In this document: piece by piece, positions 48,290-60,703 of the stretch
How positions within the stretch are numbered: the first letter of the stretch is position 1
Layout: every line of letters begins with the position of its first letter
Source of the DNA: Cryptomeria japonica
Taxonomy: Eukaryota > Streptophyta > Pinopsida > Cupressales > Cupressaceae
Direction of reading: 5' to 3'
Assembly (NCBI RefSeq): GCF_030272615.1
Contig: NC_081415.1
Location: forward strand, 507,177,373 to 507,241,372
Length of the DNA: 64,000 bases
Notes under the pieces: model-generated
The model's input: only the letters and a program-made list of their open reading frames with translations
Databases searched by the model: none
What the model was told of the DNA's origin: nothing
Program-made: the position numbers and the translations under genes

Positions 48290-49482
48290 GCTTATCAGTA
48301 AAATTCACCATAGCTAACTAGAATCAATAGGAAATCACAAATCCTCTTATAATTAATTAATTCCAATAATATCAATGAAACTATGCAAACATGAATATAA
48401 GGCTATAAAATAATTAAACCAAAACTCCCTATCGCATAATTGCATGTCGCTTCCATTGTCCTTCTCTTCCTTGAGTAATTATGGCTCTCAAATATTGAGC
48501 TACTAACCTGCAAAATGACACAAAGATTCGAAGTTCGTGATTGTTGAAAATGGAGAATTGATGTTGAATTTATAGGTTTTTGGAGGAGATTGATTCAAAG
48601 GTGGAACTCAAGTGAGCTCACATGTTGATTGATAGTATGGGAGGTGGAACTCAATGAATTGTTAATTGAGTTAATTGGGGAGATGATTGATTGAATGCTT
48701 TTTAGAAAAAGCTGATTGGAAGATAGAAATAAAGATTGAAGAGATAACTGATTTAATTAATAAATTAATTAAATTGATCAATTAGTTATAAATTTGGCAT
48801 GTGTTGTAGGATATTTAATTTAAATTCAATTTCATTTGCATGTAAGTTGAACTTGATTTAGAAATTCAATTTGATTTTTGTATGTAAATTGAATTTGATT
48901 TTAAATTCAATTTAATCTTCGAATATGTTTAGAACTTGATTTAGACATTTAATTTAATTTTTGCATTTCTTTGAATTTGATTTTTGAAATCATGAAATTG
49001 AAATGCACATGTATTTGAAATTAGATGAAATTGGTTGAGATTGGAATTTGGGGAAATTGAAATTGAATTAGAATTAGAATTAGAATTAGAATTAGAATTA
49101 GAATTAGAATGAGAATTAGAATTAGAAGAATATCTAAAATTAGACAAAACTAGAATTTGGGGAATTGGAATTGGAATTTGAAGAATGAATTAGATAATTA
49201 AATAATTTAAAGAAATTATTTAATTATTAGAAATTAAATTTAATTAAATAATAAAGATTACTTAATTAAATGAATTAAATCACAATTAATTAAAAAATAA
49301 GTACTTAATTAAAATTAAGAAAGGGTTAAATGATTAGAAATAAATAGAATAATTAGAAGATGATGAAGAGTGATGAATTCAGAGGAATAATAATTAGCTT
49401 AATTAAAGTATTAAAGAATTATTTAACTAATAAGACGAATAATTAGTATGCTATTAATGAGACATTTTTAGGTGTCTACAAA
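48290..49482 (-). repeat. Minus-strand LTR-like fragment with hexanucleotide repeat
   Basis: The right edge reads catttttaggtgtctaca (to 49482), the reverse complement of the gypsy LTR start TGTAGACACCTAAAAATG. The body is AT-rich and not otherwise like that LTR. 48430-48600 resembles 51460-51620, suggesting two copies of one repeat. No polypurine tract flanks 49483, so this could be the 5' LTR of a minus-strand element or a solo LTR; the left limit is a guess. Confidence 0.35.
49065..49124. repeat. (GAATTA)10 microsatellite
   Basis: Ten hexamer units, one with a single change (GAATGA). The poly-Asn/Ser reading on the minus strand is a by-product. Confidence 0.9.
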
Positions 49483-51289
49483 AAGGATCTAAATACCACT
49501 ATGGCATAATAGTCAAAGATGGATTCCTCGGTTCTCAAAATTGGTTTGGATATGATGGCAATGATATCATCTAAACAGACTTAATGACTAATAGGTTATG
49601 TGAGAGACTTCCTAATGAGGACACTAAAATGTGCAAGTGGTACCCACAAAAGTAATGATGAGATTATTAATAGAAATGGATTTGGCAATCAAAGTGACAT
49701 GGGCAATTTGGATCCCAATTTTGACTCGGGAAGTGATTAATTGGTTTGAGGATTAACTCAAGCAAATGTGTAACTAGAATAGTCAAATGTGTTATAGGAT
49801 TTGATCGAATGCATAAAGGATTCTTGGTGAATGTGGTACTAATAAAAGTGTATGCACAACAGATTTTGCAAACGCGTGAAACATTTAATAAATGCGCACA
49901 CAACTTTGATTCTATTTAGTTTTTGGGCTCAATTTTGGTCAATTTTTTTACAAACATTTAGAAGAAAAAGAAGACATTGGGTTGTTGACTTATACTCAAC
50001 TCTGAAATCTAGAGTTTTATGTTTAGGGCCTAAATTATTCCACAAATTGGACTGACTATACTGGTATCAACACATAAAAATTAAACAAACACTTTAGAAG
50101 AAAACACTTGTACTACTCAAGGAAACACATGATACTACTTAGTAGGGCCTCCATTGCAATAAAATACATATCCGTAGCATACAAATAGAGGTCTAGTGGT
50201 TCAAGCCTAGTAGCATATGCTTAGAAAACACTATCACACCTTTCCTCTTACCTCTAAGATTTGAAGATCTTATGAACCAGGGGAATCCTATTTTACTATG
50301 GCACGTAAAAGAGGGGTATCTACAAGCTATGATCCACATTCCCTGAACTATAAAGAATAGGGTCAAGTCTTTAAGAACAAAGGTTCTTATTTAATATTCG
50401 GGGAAATTGGCGCATACACATTTGGTGGTGAGACAATTAAGTCTCTAGTCAACATGACATGGCTCATACGTCCACATCCCAATTAACACACATCGATGTA
50501 TGATCATGAAATGGGCTCTAAATTTTTCTCACCTTTTTTGTATAATGGCCCAAATGAAATATGGCTTGAGGTCAAACCAAGGGGTGATGAAATTCCCAAG
50601 GAAGCCTCTTCTACAAGAATCCTATTATTTTCTCTTACATCCAAGCTCCATGAAGGAAAGGGGAGAGGATACTTCTCATAGGATTCTAGATAAATTATAG
50701 AATGTGTCAAAACACCAGATAGTCAAACAAAGGTTAATTCCCTTTAAGAAAGTAAATGTTTTCAACACTACCAGGCATAAAAATATAGAAAATGAAAGAA
50801 ACTAATTCTAATGACAAATAGATTAGCAGTTTTTATACTAAGGTATTCTACCCATGTATGCCAACACGCTAAAAAATGAAGATTAATACTACAAAATTCT
50901 ATTCTAGGAACAACAAATGTTAGAAATGGGAAGCTAAAATTAATAAAAAATAGAAAAAAAAAAACCAAGACTGGGATTTTTACCTTTAGACAACTACATT
51001 AACAATCATAATGAATGTGGTAGTCAATCACACAAATGCAGTGTGTCATTAAATGCATGCGATATTCTAGCTCTCTTACGCGTCGCTTTGCACAACGTAT
51101 ATATCATTGTGCTTGTCGAATGCGTCACTTGGTAGATCGTATGCGATGCTCAAGAATTCTTATGCATGACAAATTTAGCAAACATGACATAGATTCATCA
51201 AATGCATAATTCATGACTTGTAACCTACTTATTGTATAAAAGTCACAAAACATAGAAGGGTTGTTAGTTCACGTTAGGTTCACCAGAAT
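49483..51289. other. Unassigned AT-rich sequence
   Basis: No gene, no repeat boundary and no conserved motif that I can support. Short frames at 50496-50710 overlap on both strands and show no family resemblance. Confidence 0.3.
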
Positions 51290-51960
51290 GTATACGACAA
51301 AAAATGGGTAGGAATCATAAAATAATAGATTAATAGTGACCACAAGCCTAACCTATCATAAATCTGATTGTATAAATAATAAAAGTATGCTAAATGGAAT
51401 CAATAAGCAAATAAACAAATAAAAAAAATGAATCTAACGCTACGCTGAATCCACACCATGAGATTTCTATTGTCCTTCTCCTTCGTGTTGCATAAAATAA
51501 TGGTGGATCTAAGAGTCTCACGGTACCTGCAAAGTATAGGCACAAGAATTCAAAGAATGTGGTTGTGATAAATGAGAATTGATGCTAATTTTATAGATTT
51601 TCAAAATTTGAATTGATGTCTGAGATCATTTGGAAAATAGAGTTGATCAACGGTTGTGCTTTCATGAGACAAGTCGATGGGAGACAATCACTCAGTGTAA
51701 TTCATCTTTGATTGAGAATTTCACTTTTAAGTGACTTGATAACTGATTTGATTGACTGGTTAGGAGAATTGTTTGATTAGTCAGAAAAAAGGTGATTACA
51801 ATAAGAGGACTAACTAGTTAGTTAGAAAAAGTGATTCATTAGTCAAAACTGATAATCAGTGGTGGTTATGGTTTTTCAACATGTGATGTAGGAAATTGAA
51901 GTGAAATTGCATATGGAGGAAATTTGGGTTTTGGTCGGTAATAGATAATTTTATTAAATC
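51290..51960 (-). repeat. Second copy of the 48290-type repeat
   Basis: 'ttctattgtccttctccttcgtg', 'cctgcaaagta', 'gagaattgatgctaatttta' parallel 48440-48600 ('ttccattgtccttctcttcc', 'cctgcaaaatg', 'gagaattgatgttgaattta'). Ends and family are unresolved. Confidence 0.35.
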
Positions 51961-52272
51961 TAAAATAGCATTTACATCCATGTTTCCAAATAAAAAATTG
52001 TCAACCCAGAGACTTCCCAAGCCACTCTTTATAATATTATATCATTTGAACAATTAAATCAAAATCTACCATAGGGGGCAATATACTAGGCAAAACCCTA
52101 CTAAAACCCGTCGAACAAACTAGGGCCATCATTCCAAGAATGAAAAAAAAACAAACCCCCATCTATCGAATGCCCAAACAAACCATCAATGCATACATCC
52201 ACATATTTTTAACAAAATTTACAAAAAAGATTTACATAACACTATGGACAACAAACAGAAGGACATCCCTCA

Positions 52273-52940
52273 TTAATTACCTGCACTATCTACTCTAGTT
52301 CTCACTTTCTTGGACCCTGCCACATCCTTCTTCCTCGTCATTTTCTTATTCTTCTACTTGGGACCCATCTCCATGTCCATATTCTCAAAATTATTCTCCA
52401 CCACTTTCTCCTAAAGAAAAGCCTTTAAGGCATTCCACCTGATTAAAGCCTTCATCCTTCTTTCCTCTCTGTTACATCCAAGTAGCCAATGTATGAAGGG
52501 TATTACTTCATACACTTCACCTGCATCCTAATCATCCATTCATTCTTTAACGTGAAAACCCACACCAGGTATAGCCCATTCCATCACAAAATTCAACCCA
52601 TGAATGCAATCCTCATCAACACTTTCTTTCATGACCCATTCAATGGTCTTCTCCCTCTCTCCTAGTTCTAATCCCCATGAAACCACCATGGATAAAATGT
52701 CCATGTTGGTTTGATATCTATGCTTAGTGTGAAAAAAAACATCCCCCAACATTGTTTCCATGATTTGCAGAAATATCTCATTCTTGAATTTGAAGAGGCT
52801 TTTAAATCTCTTCACATAAATTAACCCCCCAAAAGTTTCTTATTGCCTTATCGTGTATAGCGTGAATGTCGTCTCTATCACACTTTGCCAAGAAACTCTT
52901 ATCACTTCTTTTTGTTGAAACAACTACCCTATGCCACCTT
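52273..52940 (-). pseudogene. Unidentified minus-strand ORF remnant
   Basis: One minus-strand frame from about 52815 to TAA at 52273 with a few stops ('MKRFKSLFKFKNEIFLQIME', 'NMDILSMVVSWGLELGEREK', 'FIHWLLGCNREERRMKAL'), ending in a Lys/Arg-rich tail ('KNKKMTRKKDVAGSKKVR'). Another frame upstream gives 'SDKSFLAKCDRDDIHAIHDK', suggesting a frameshift near 52810. Amino-acid use looks coding but I do not recognise the family. It ends close to the break of the copia element at about 53028 and may be captured or part of another transposon. Confidence 0.45.
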
Positions 52941-53027
52941 TAAATCCACACAGAGACCCCTGTCCCATCAATCATCCTTCCTTATTCACTAATAAATGTT
53001 TTCTGTGTGTGGTGGCGTACCAAGAAT

Positions 53028-53410
53028 GTAATTGCCTTTATCCATTTTTCACTCTTGCTGGCCTCAACATATTTCCTGGGTTCCATCTCAGTCATAAGGC
53101 AAAAGTTTACTTGTTCATTATTTCTTGCAAGTCTTCTTCTAGTTTACACACCCTCATTTTTGTTGCCTATGATCTGCTCTTCAGGGTGATTCTTTTGCAC
53201 ATATCTATTTGGAGTTTTGTTGGGTACTTCTTCTTGTTCACTTTCAGATTGCTCTTCATCTTCACTATGTGATTCTTCAATCTGATTTATTATGGTCTGT
53301 TTTCCTTTATGTAAATCTTCATCCACTCTTACATGTACACTCTCAATCACTTTCTTCAACCTCTTGTTAAAACATTTATAGGCCTTGTTGTGAGTTGAGT
53401 ACCCCAAGAA
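53028..53410 (-). pseudogene. Copia region between integrase and RT, truncated
   Basis: 'GYSTHNKAYKCFNKRLKKVI' is the conserved post-integrase block, followed by an acidic linker ('ESHSEDEEQSESEQEE') and the first RT-region residues ('EASKSEKWIKAI'). The match ends abruptly near 53028, marking the break point. Confidence 0.75.
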
Positions 53411-53559
53411 GATACCTTCATCACTTCTTTAACCAAAGCTTCCTAATCCATGTCCATCTCTTTTGATAAAGCATTTTCTACCAAACACCTTGAAGTACTT
53501 TACTGAGGGTTTCCTATCATACCATAATTCATAAGGTATCATTCTGTTGTTCACTCTTA

Positions 53560-54311
53560 GCTAAACTCAATTTAATGTATATACAACAACATGTAATGCC
53601 TCCTTCTAGTATATATAAGGTAGATTAGATTCATTTAACATTGTGCTTTCCATTTCCTTGACTGTCCTATTTTTCCTCTCCACAACACCATTTTGTTGTA
53701 GTGTCCTGGGGGTTGAATATTGTCTTCTGATTCCATGCCTTTGACAGTAGTCTTCAAATTCATTTGATGTGAATTCTCCTCCATTGTTTGATCTTAAACA
53801 TTTCAGCTTGTATCCACTTTCTTTCTCAACCATCTTTATGAATATTTTTAATCTTTCAAAGGCTTGAGACTTGTCTTGCAGGAAGGTGACCCATGTCATT
53901 CTTGAGAAGTCATCAATCACCAGTGTAAAGTATTTCTCACCATTTAGTGCTCTTGTCCTTGTAGGCCCACACAAAGCAGTATGAACAAGCTCTAAAGGCC
54001 TTGTAGTTGAGTACTCCTTTGTCTTGAAACTCTCTTTAGTCTATTTTCCTCTTTGACACTCATCACAGAAGGTGCTTGTTGGCTTAATAATTTGAAGTAT
54101 GTGTCTTACATACCCTTTCTTGCTCACCCTAACAAGAGTATCAAAATTAATCTGGCTTAGTCTTCTATGCCACAACTAACTTTCATCGAATTGTCCCATC
54201 ATGCATTGGGACTCAAAGCAATATTTCAAGTTGTATACATTTCCATCTATCCTTTTGCCTTCAGCAATAAGTTTTCCAGTGCTTTCCTTTTTGATTTCAC
54301 ACCCTCTTGAG
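53560..54311 (-). pseudogene. Copia integrase
   Basis: Zinc-binding part near 54180-54060 ('LWHRRLSQINFDTLV', 'CDECQRGK'). The DDE core in the open frame 53974-53606 has 'FTLVIDDFSRMTWV', 'LRSNNGGEFTSNEF' and 'QQNGVVERKNRT', where the first catalytic D and the E are visible and the second D appears as N (RSNNGGEF instead of RSDNGGEF), a probable loss of a key residue. A frameshift near 54330 separates it from the protease. Confidence 0.8.
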
Positions 54312-56758
54312 TCAAAAGTGAACATGTATCCTTTGTAAACACATTTGACTTATACTCAAAAAATTATGTTTTAGACCTTCCACATAATATACATCATGAG
54401 CTTTTAATTTTTGATCAATGTTTAGTGTGCCCTTGCCTTTTATCTTGATTGAAGAGTTGTCTCCAAACCTCACTGAGCCACCATTCCAATCTTCAAACTT
54501 AACAAATTTATTCTTATCACCAGTCATGTGGTTGGAGTAGCCACTGTCTACTACCCATAAGTTTTTCCTTTCATCATGTAGGGTAGTTTGAACAATCAAA
54601 CTTGACTCAACTTTGTCCTTTTCCTTTTCTACCCATACTTGTTTTGATTCTTGCTTTTTCTTTACTGTCATATTCTGATCTGATTCTATCTTTGGTTCCA
54701 AAGGTGACATTTTCTTCTTTTGCTTAGTTGTTCTAATTTTACAATGCTTTGCTATATGTCCAATATTTTGACAATGATAACATTTGACATTTCTGTTGGA
54801 TGATGAACTTAAGGGACTGTCATAGGACTGAAAACTATATCTCCTACATTCATAACTTCTATGACGAATACCATTACAATGGTAACAAATAATATTTTCA
54901 TCTCTAAGATCATCAAAAGGAATTCTACTTTCATAACTAGGAGGGGACCTACGCATAAGTCTACATTCTGCAATTCTATGACCATAAGTATTGTATTTAT
55001 AACAGTAGCCATGGAACTGAGGTACATACCAATCATTATTGAAATTATTTCTCATTGGTCTCCTTGGAGCAGCATAACTTGGCCTTCTTAAGATATTCCT
55101 CGTATCCTTGACTCTTGTGAAACCTCCATCATCCATCTGGGCTTTTCCTTTTGGATCAGCATAACTACTCTTTGTAACAACAACATATGTTTTCTTCTCA
55201 GTGGGCTTGCTGACCGTGAAAGTTTGTTCATTTCCATTCTTACTTGAAGAGACAAAATGTATCTCTTTATTTTTTGATTCCTTACTGGTAGAACATTGAC
55301 TGGCATCAAATCCAACCCCTTTTGTATCCTTTGAGTGCTTTTGCTTGTTCAACATTTTGTCCAACGCATCGGTACTACCCTCATACTTGATTCTCGTCTT
55401 GAGTTCATCTTTGCACTTTTCAAGTTCATTTATGAGATTCAAAATTTCTTCCTCCTTTTGATACTCCTTCTCTTTGTTTTCTAAAGTGAATTTTGTCACT
55501 TCATACATTCTTTTGGTTTCTTCCAACTGAGTAGTCATGGAAGCAAGATTGCTATTTGATTCTTCAATATTCTTGTTTAGTAACTCATGCTCTTTTATGA
55601 CAGACTTCTTGTATTTATTGAACTCTTTTCTTACTTTGTCAAGTTCTTCAAGAGCACAAACCAATTCTCCTTCAAGGTCAACCACAACATCTGCATCTTC
55701 TTCCTCACTGTCATCTAATTTTTTAGATTGACCACCACTATGTTTCTCATTAAGGATCTATTGAGTCCTGAAGACATTAGTTTGTTTTTCATCTTCACTG
55801 TATTCCTCAACCGACTCACTTTCATCATCAGAGACATCACTATCAATTGAGTAAAGAACTTTCTTCTTTTGAAAGTTTCTTCTTCTTGGTTTATAAAACC
55901 TTTTACCCTTATCCTTGACATCTTCCACATAGTTATTTTCCTTCTTCTTATAGGGACACTTAGCAACGAAATGTCCTATCTTACCAGAGTCAAAGAATTT
56001 GAAAGGTAGCTTTCCTCTATACTTGCCTAATCCTTTCTTGAGCTTTCTAACAAAGTTAGCTTCAACAACATCTGACTTAGCTTCTTCCTCATTGGTAGCT
56101 TGTTATTTCCCTTTCTTTGTGGGAGTAAATGTAGCCTCTCTCTTTGAAGATTCAATGCCTACTATCCTTATTTTGTATGCTAATAAGGACCCGAATAATT
56201 CATCCATAGAGAAGGTTCTTTATCTTTTGCTTCCTCAATAGTAGAGACCTTTGTGTCATACTTTGGATTCAGAGATCTGAGTACCTTTTTGACAATAACT
56301 TCATCTTTGACTACTTCTTTAAGTCCTCTTATGGTATTAATAGTCTCATCTACCCTTTGCAAATAATCTACAATCTTCTCTTCTTCCTTCATTTTCAGAC
56401 CTTCAAACCGAGCTCTAAGCTTTTGCAGCTTAGCTTCCTTCACTTTGACATCTCCTTCATATATCTTTTGCAGCTTGTCCCAAGTTTCTTTTGCTGATGT
56501 GAAATGCATGAATTTTATGAACTCTGTATCAGACGTACCACTTAATATTTCATTCTTAACATTGGCATTGTTCTCATATTCCCTTTTAGCATCAAGGTCG
56601 GTAGGAGGAACTTGAGAGATAGTATAACCATTTTTTACTGACATCAAGACATCATATCCTAGGGAAGACAGGTAGGTTTCCATTCTTCTACTCCAGAAGG
56701 CATAGCTGGTGCCATCAAAGATAGGTACTTTAGAAGATGAGGATTTATTCCTAGCCAT
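54312..56758 (-). pseudogene. Copia gag and protease
   Basis: ATG at 56758 (MARNKSSSSK). The gag domain reads 'FDGTSYAFWSRRMETYLSSL' and 'KETWDKLQKIYEGDVKVKEA'. A frameshift near 56210 and stops near 56105 and 55758 follow. Then comes a zinc knuckle with its first Cys residues lost ('FFDSGKIGHFVAKC'), a long coiled coil (55685-55350) and two further knuckles ('CYHCNGIRHRSYEC', 'CYHCQNIGHIAKHC'). The protease shows 'LWVVDSGYSNHMTGDKNKF' with the copia D-S-G triad, and 'HDVYYVEGLKHNFLSISQM'. Confidence 0.85.
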
Positions 56759-56820
56759 TGTGTTCACTAACCATAATGTACCCAATCTAGAGAAATCTTT
56801 TACTACAGGGGAAGCTAGGC

Positions 56821-56831
56821 CTCTGATACCA
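56821..56831 (-). other. Primer-binding site of copia element
   Basis: Minus strand TGGTATCAGAG, the standard initiator-Met tRNA complement, 2 bp from the LTR end. Confidence 0.8.
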
Positions 56832-57450
56832 ATTGAAGAACACAAATGGACACTAAGAGGGGGGTGAATTAGTGTATTTCAAAACTTTAAGTTAAGTGTT
56901 CATATTTTAAGGATGTAATGAAAACATAAACACACACACACAAGAGCATATCACATAACCCAGATGTATGAGGAAAACCCAATGTGGGAAAAACCTTGGT
57001 GAGAATAGATGTTGGAGTCTACTGCTCCAATCCAGCCTCAGAGGTAAAACTAAGTACAATATGTTTTAGGGAAACACCCCAAGGAGCACCAACCCCTGAT
57101 ATGTTGAGCACCAAATCAAGGAGCACCAACCCCTACATTTATTAGCACCTACTCAAAGGAGAACCTACCCCTATTCTGAGCACCCACTCAGAGAATACAA
57201 TGAATATAAATTTTAAATACAAATCAGGTACCTTGTTGCAAATGAGGTTTTGCAACTCACTTTTGTTCTGCTATCTCTCTGAACTCTATTTTCAATCTCT
57301 ACTCTTTGCTTTCTATCCTCTTCTCCTCTCTGCAACCAGTTCTCTGATCTTCTTCTCTGTTCTCTACTCTTTGTCTTCCTTTTTTGCCTCACACAGTGTA
57401 CATAAATCACTACGTTATCTACCTTGGCTCTGCATTTTTTTGATCTCTTG

Positions 57451-57479
57451 TTCTCTCTCTCTCTCTCTCTCTCTCTCTT
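57451..57479. repeat. (CT)n microsatellite in copia LTR
   Basis: Uninterrupted CT dinucleotides for about 28 bp. Confidence 0.9.
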
Positions 57480-58439
57480 ACTACAACTTCTTTCACTCTT
57501 TGTTTCCCTCTATCTACTCTATTCAGTAATGCACATTTCTTCAACACTTCATCTTAATCTTCTAATCAACGTCTAGAGTTGTCTTTATTTCCACCACTTT
57601 CTCTATCTCATCTATTCCTATGAAATCACATCAAATTGCCTCTTCCTGTAGTCATCTCTCTGTATCAACAATATTTTATTCTCTGTCTTCAATATGATCT
57701 TAGACTAGCTGGTCACATTAAATGTGTTATTTATTTTCAAGTCATTCTGTACATAGATTACTAAACTTAGTAATCTCAATATGCTCTTCAAGGATACGGT
57801 CTGCAGTAGATTGGATTTCGCTCCTTGGATCGACCACTTGCATTAAATGACCCTGCTCTATTTTCTGCCCTTTGTCTAACTCTGTTCTGTTCACTTTTTG
57901 CATTGGGTTGCTATTTTTAGCAAGCTTGATCTATCCAACAGATCTAATCCTACCTCTGTCAAACATCTCAAGCCCATCAATAGACTGCAATAGGTTCGCC
58001 ATTAATGAGATTACTATCCTCTATCAACCTACCCAGACAAGATTGTCAATACTGAGATCCACCATCATCGACTTCTGTATATATGATTTGTTCTATCCAC
58101 TAAGGAGCCACATGTCTTCATATTCTTTGTCCAGATTAGATGCTCATGGTCAGTCAAATTCTATGTGGACAATCAGGTTGCTTAGATCAGTTAATCTTCA
58201 TGCTGTGACTAACCTTCCTGTTATACGAACATGTTGCACATATCGGGTTGATACTAAACACTTATCCAGATCTACTCTATCAACTAGATTTTTCTTTCCT
58301 CATGTTCATCGCCATAGTTATCCTAAACAAGAACATCCATATCAGATGACCACATATCAGAATACCATTAACTATCGACATAGGAAAATCATGCTGAAAT
58401 GATAGTATAAGTCATTCTGATGACATACTGTCAACCTCC

Positions 58440-59205
58440 CTTTATCGGCATAGGTATTCCAAAACTCAAACTCCATGGTGACAAACTTCATCGGCATAGG
58501 TTACTCTGATGATAACCTCACCTTTGATTTCCCTTATCACCCTAAGCTATCCCAAAAAACAATCTCCATGTTGACACACCTTATTGACATAAGTTACCGC
58601 GAACACAACCCCATCAAAACAACCAACACTATTAGATTAACATCTGGACACTAACCCATCAATAAAAACTTATTCCGATGACCCAACATGAACAAGCATC
58701 GACATAGTTATTCCAAAATCGCATACCCACAATCCTTTAACATATCGACATATGTTATTTCGATAAACTTACCAAGGGGTCTTCTCTTCATTTTCCTCTA
58801 TTGAAATAGTTTGGTCTATTGACATAGTGGGAATTTGTCATTCCACCTTCAATAAATACTCTGATACACATCCTCGGTCTCCTGGTCGACATAGCTATTC
58901 CGATACAATGATGTCAGAGTAGTTTGTTTTATCGATTTTACACAAAATTGCTACTTTGCCTATGTTCAGCTATTCTGATAAGATAACTTCACCTGCACAA
59001 CACTTGATCGACTAAGTTATCCCGATATGATAACTTCACCTGCACAATACTTGATCAGTCAAGTTATCCCGATATGATCACTCTGCAACCTACAACACTT
59101 GTTTCTCTGCATCCTCCAACACTTGTTTCTTTGCAATTTCTTGGCATCCTTGCAACACTTGTTTCTCTGCATCCTCTTGGCATCCTTGCAACACTTGTTT
59201 ACATC
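58440..59205 (-). repeat. Repeat clusters in copia U3
   Basis: From 58440 to about 58960 the motif 'tcgacatag.tattccgat' recurs about eight times at uneven spacing. At 58985-59080 a ~46-bp unit ('cttgatcgactaagttatcc', 'cgatatgataacttcacctg') is present two to three times. At 59088-59200 'aacacttgtttctctgcatc' recurs four times. They sit in the promoter-proximal half of the LTR on the minus strand, so a regulatory role is possible. Confidence 0.7.
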
Positions 59206-59223
59206 AATGACATAATGCCAACA

Positions 59224-59597
59224 TCAATAAAATATGATTTCATCGTAATTATTTGTTTATGGGGATGTGATAGTGCTTTAGGTGATTTTAGTAACAAATT
59301 AGGTTTGTAAATGTTGTTTTCTATTTTGAACCTTATCCTCCCTATTCATGATTTGTATTCAATTATTGTTAGGCTTAGGATTAAGGTTTAATTAGGATTA
59401 GGGTTAGGGTTCATTTAAGATCGAGATTAAGTTAGGATTTAGATATGGTTATAATTAATGTTACCATTCAATTAGGATGGAGAATATATATTGCTAGGAT
59501 CAGGGTTACATTTTTACTAGATATTTCATAGTGTATTTTACATAGATTTTTGAATGGGTTCATTCTTGTTGCAAATGCCATCTCCATTAATTTGAAA
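59224..59597. other. Spacer 5' of LINE ORF1
   Basis: No gene. 59392-59412 contains 'ggattagggttagggtt', a short telomere-like run. Confidence 0.4.
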
Positions 59598-60703
59598 GTG
59601 GAGACATAAGAGGAAATAGATCATAATGTTTCTGGTTTTTCTACACAAGGTGTGATATGTCGATTTAGGGATATTTGGCCTAGCCTTCCTCAGCTAAATA
59701 CTTGGATCTCAGAACATTGGGAGCCTCTTATTACTGGTAAAGTACATATTTTCCCCATAGCTAAGAGGTTTTTTATTGCAAAGTTTGATAACGCCCAGGA
59801 TATAAATAAAATTTTATGTGATTATTATTTTAACTGGGAGGACAGATTTTTGTTGATGATTAAGCCTTGGCACTCCGATTTCAACCCTTCTTCCAAAACA
59901 TTTAAAAAGATCTTGATTTGGGTTCGGTTCTACCCCTTCATTTATGGGTTGATATTATTTTAGAGGAAGTGGGTGATGCCCTTGGAGATTTTTTGATGGT
60001 GGACAATGAATCATCTGATATTTTTCACTCTAGTTTTGCCCAGATTCTGGTTGAAATGGATGTTTCAAAAGGGTTGCCTGTTGAGATATTACTCAAATAT
60101 TCTAAGGGTTGTTGGGTTAAACCTTTGGACTATCAAGGGATTCCCTTCCAGTGTAGAAGATGTTTTAAAATAGGTCATGTGGCTGGACAATGTGGATTTG
60201 AGAAAAAGGCAATTATGACTACATGGTAGAAAGGTATTTCTCAACGACATTATATGATTGAGAAGAAATCTGAGAAACATAGGAGTTTTTCTCAAGTGGT
60301 TGCGATGGAATCACAGGGTCTTGGGGCATCCTCTTCAGATGTCCAAAATGGTGGGGTTGCTAAAGTTATGCAATATTATCATGTTGAAACCCCTAAAGAG
60401 AGAGAGAATGGGTCTCAAGCTACAATTTTTGGTGATAACATTCCGGCTATCAAATCTGGTAGCTTTTCTAACAATGCCTTGACTGTAGGGAGGAAAATTG
60501 ATGATATCTCTGAGACAGTGGAGACTCTTTCTGTAGGTATTCATTCTTAGGATAATGGTGGTCTTGCACTAGTTTGGCATGGTAAGGCAACGCAAGTGGA
60601 AGAGGGCTATATTTCTATTAAGGGTAAGAAAGATAAGTTCTCTAAGCTCTTTTTTGACATGACTCTTTGCTCCCACAAGAGTAGCTCTAAATGTAAATAT
60701 TGA
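59598..60703 (+). pseudogene. L1-type LINE ORF1 remnant
   Basis: Reads 'GVICRFRDIWPSLPQLNTWI' then the DUF4283-type domain ('FFIAKFDNAQDINKILCDYY', 'FLLMIKPWHSDFNPS'). A frameshift near 59925 shifts to 'LPLHLWVDIILEEVGDALGD', and a CCHC knuckle CRRCFKIGHVAGQC lies at about 60150-60192. Stops at 60227 and 60548; the frame ends at TGA 60701. This is the RNA-binding ORF1 of plant L1 LINEs; ORF2 (endonuclease and RT) is absent after it, which is unusual because LINE copies normally lose their 5' end. Confidence 0.75.

Larger units (their letters stand above)
53028..59223 (-). mobile_element. Truncated Ty1/copia retrotransposon, minus strand
   Basis: Right to left: 5' LTR (59223-56834), primer-binding site, gag, protease, integrase, then the first ~100 residues of the RT region, where homology stops near 53028 ('VEASKSEKWIKAI'). 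RNase H, polypurine tract and 3' LTR are missing. Protease-integrase-RT order is that of copia. Frameshifts (near 56210 and 54330) and stops make it defective. Confidence 0.85.
56834..59223 (-). repeat. 5' LTR of copia element (2.4 kb)
   Basis: On the minus strand it starts TGTTGGCATTATGTCATTGATG (59223) and ends TGTTCTTCA next to the primer site. Its C-rich 'attcacccccctcttagtg' end matches the pol-less elements' LTR style. Inside are a (CT)n run and clusters of repeats in the U3 half. The partner LTR is missing, so the start is inferred from the conserved opening phrase. Confidence 0.65.

Noticed and set aside
48941-49147. Ser/Asn repeat ORF
   Set aside because: Product of the GAATTA microsatellite on the opposite strand.
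57872-58402. 176-codon plus-strand ORF in the copia LTR
   Set aside because: Lies within the LTR, composition is repeat-driven, and no domain is recognisable.
59392-59412. Telomeric repeat or interstitial telomere
   Set aside because: Only about two to three imperfect TTAGGG-like units and not the plant TTTAGGG array; too short to support.
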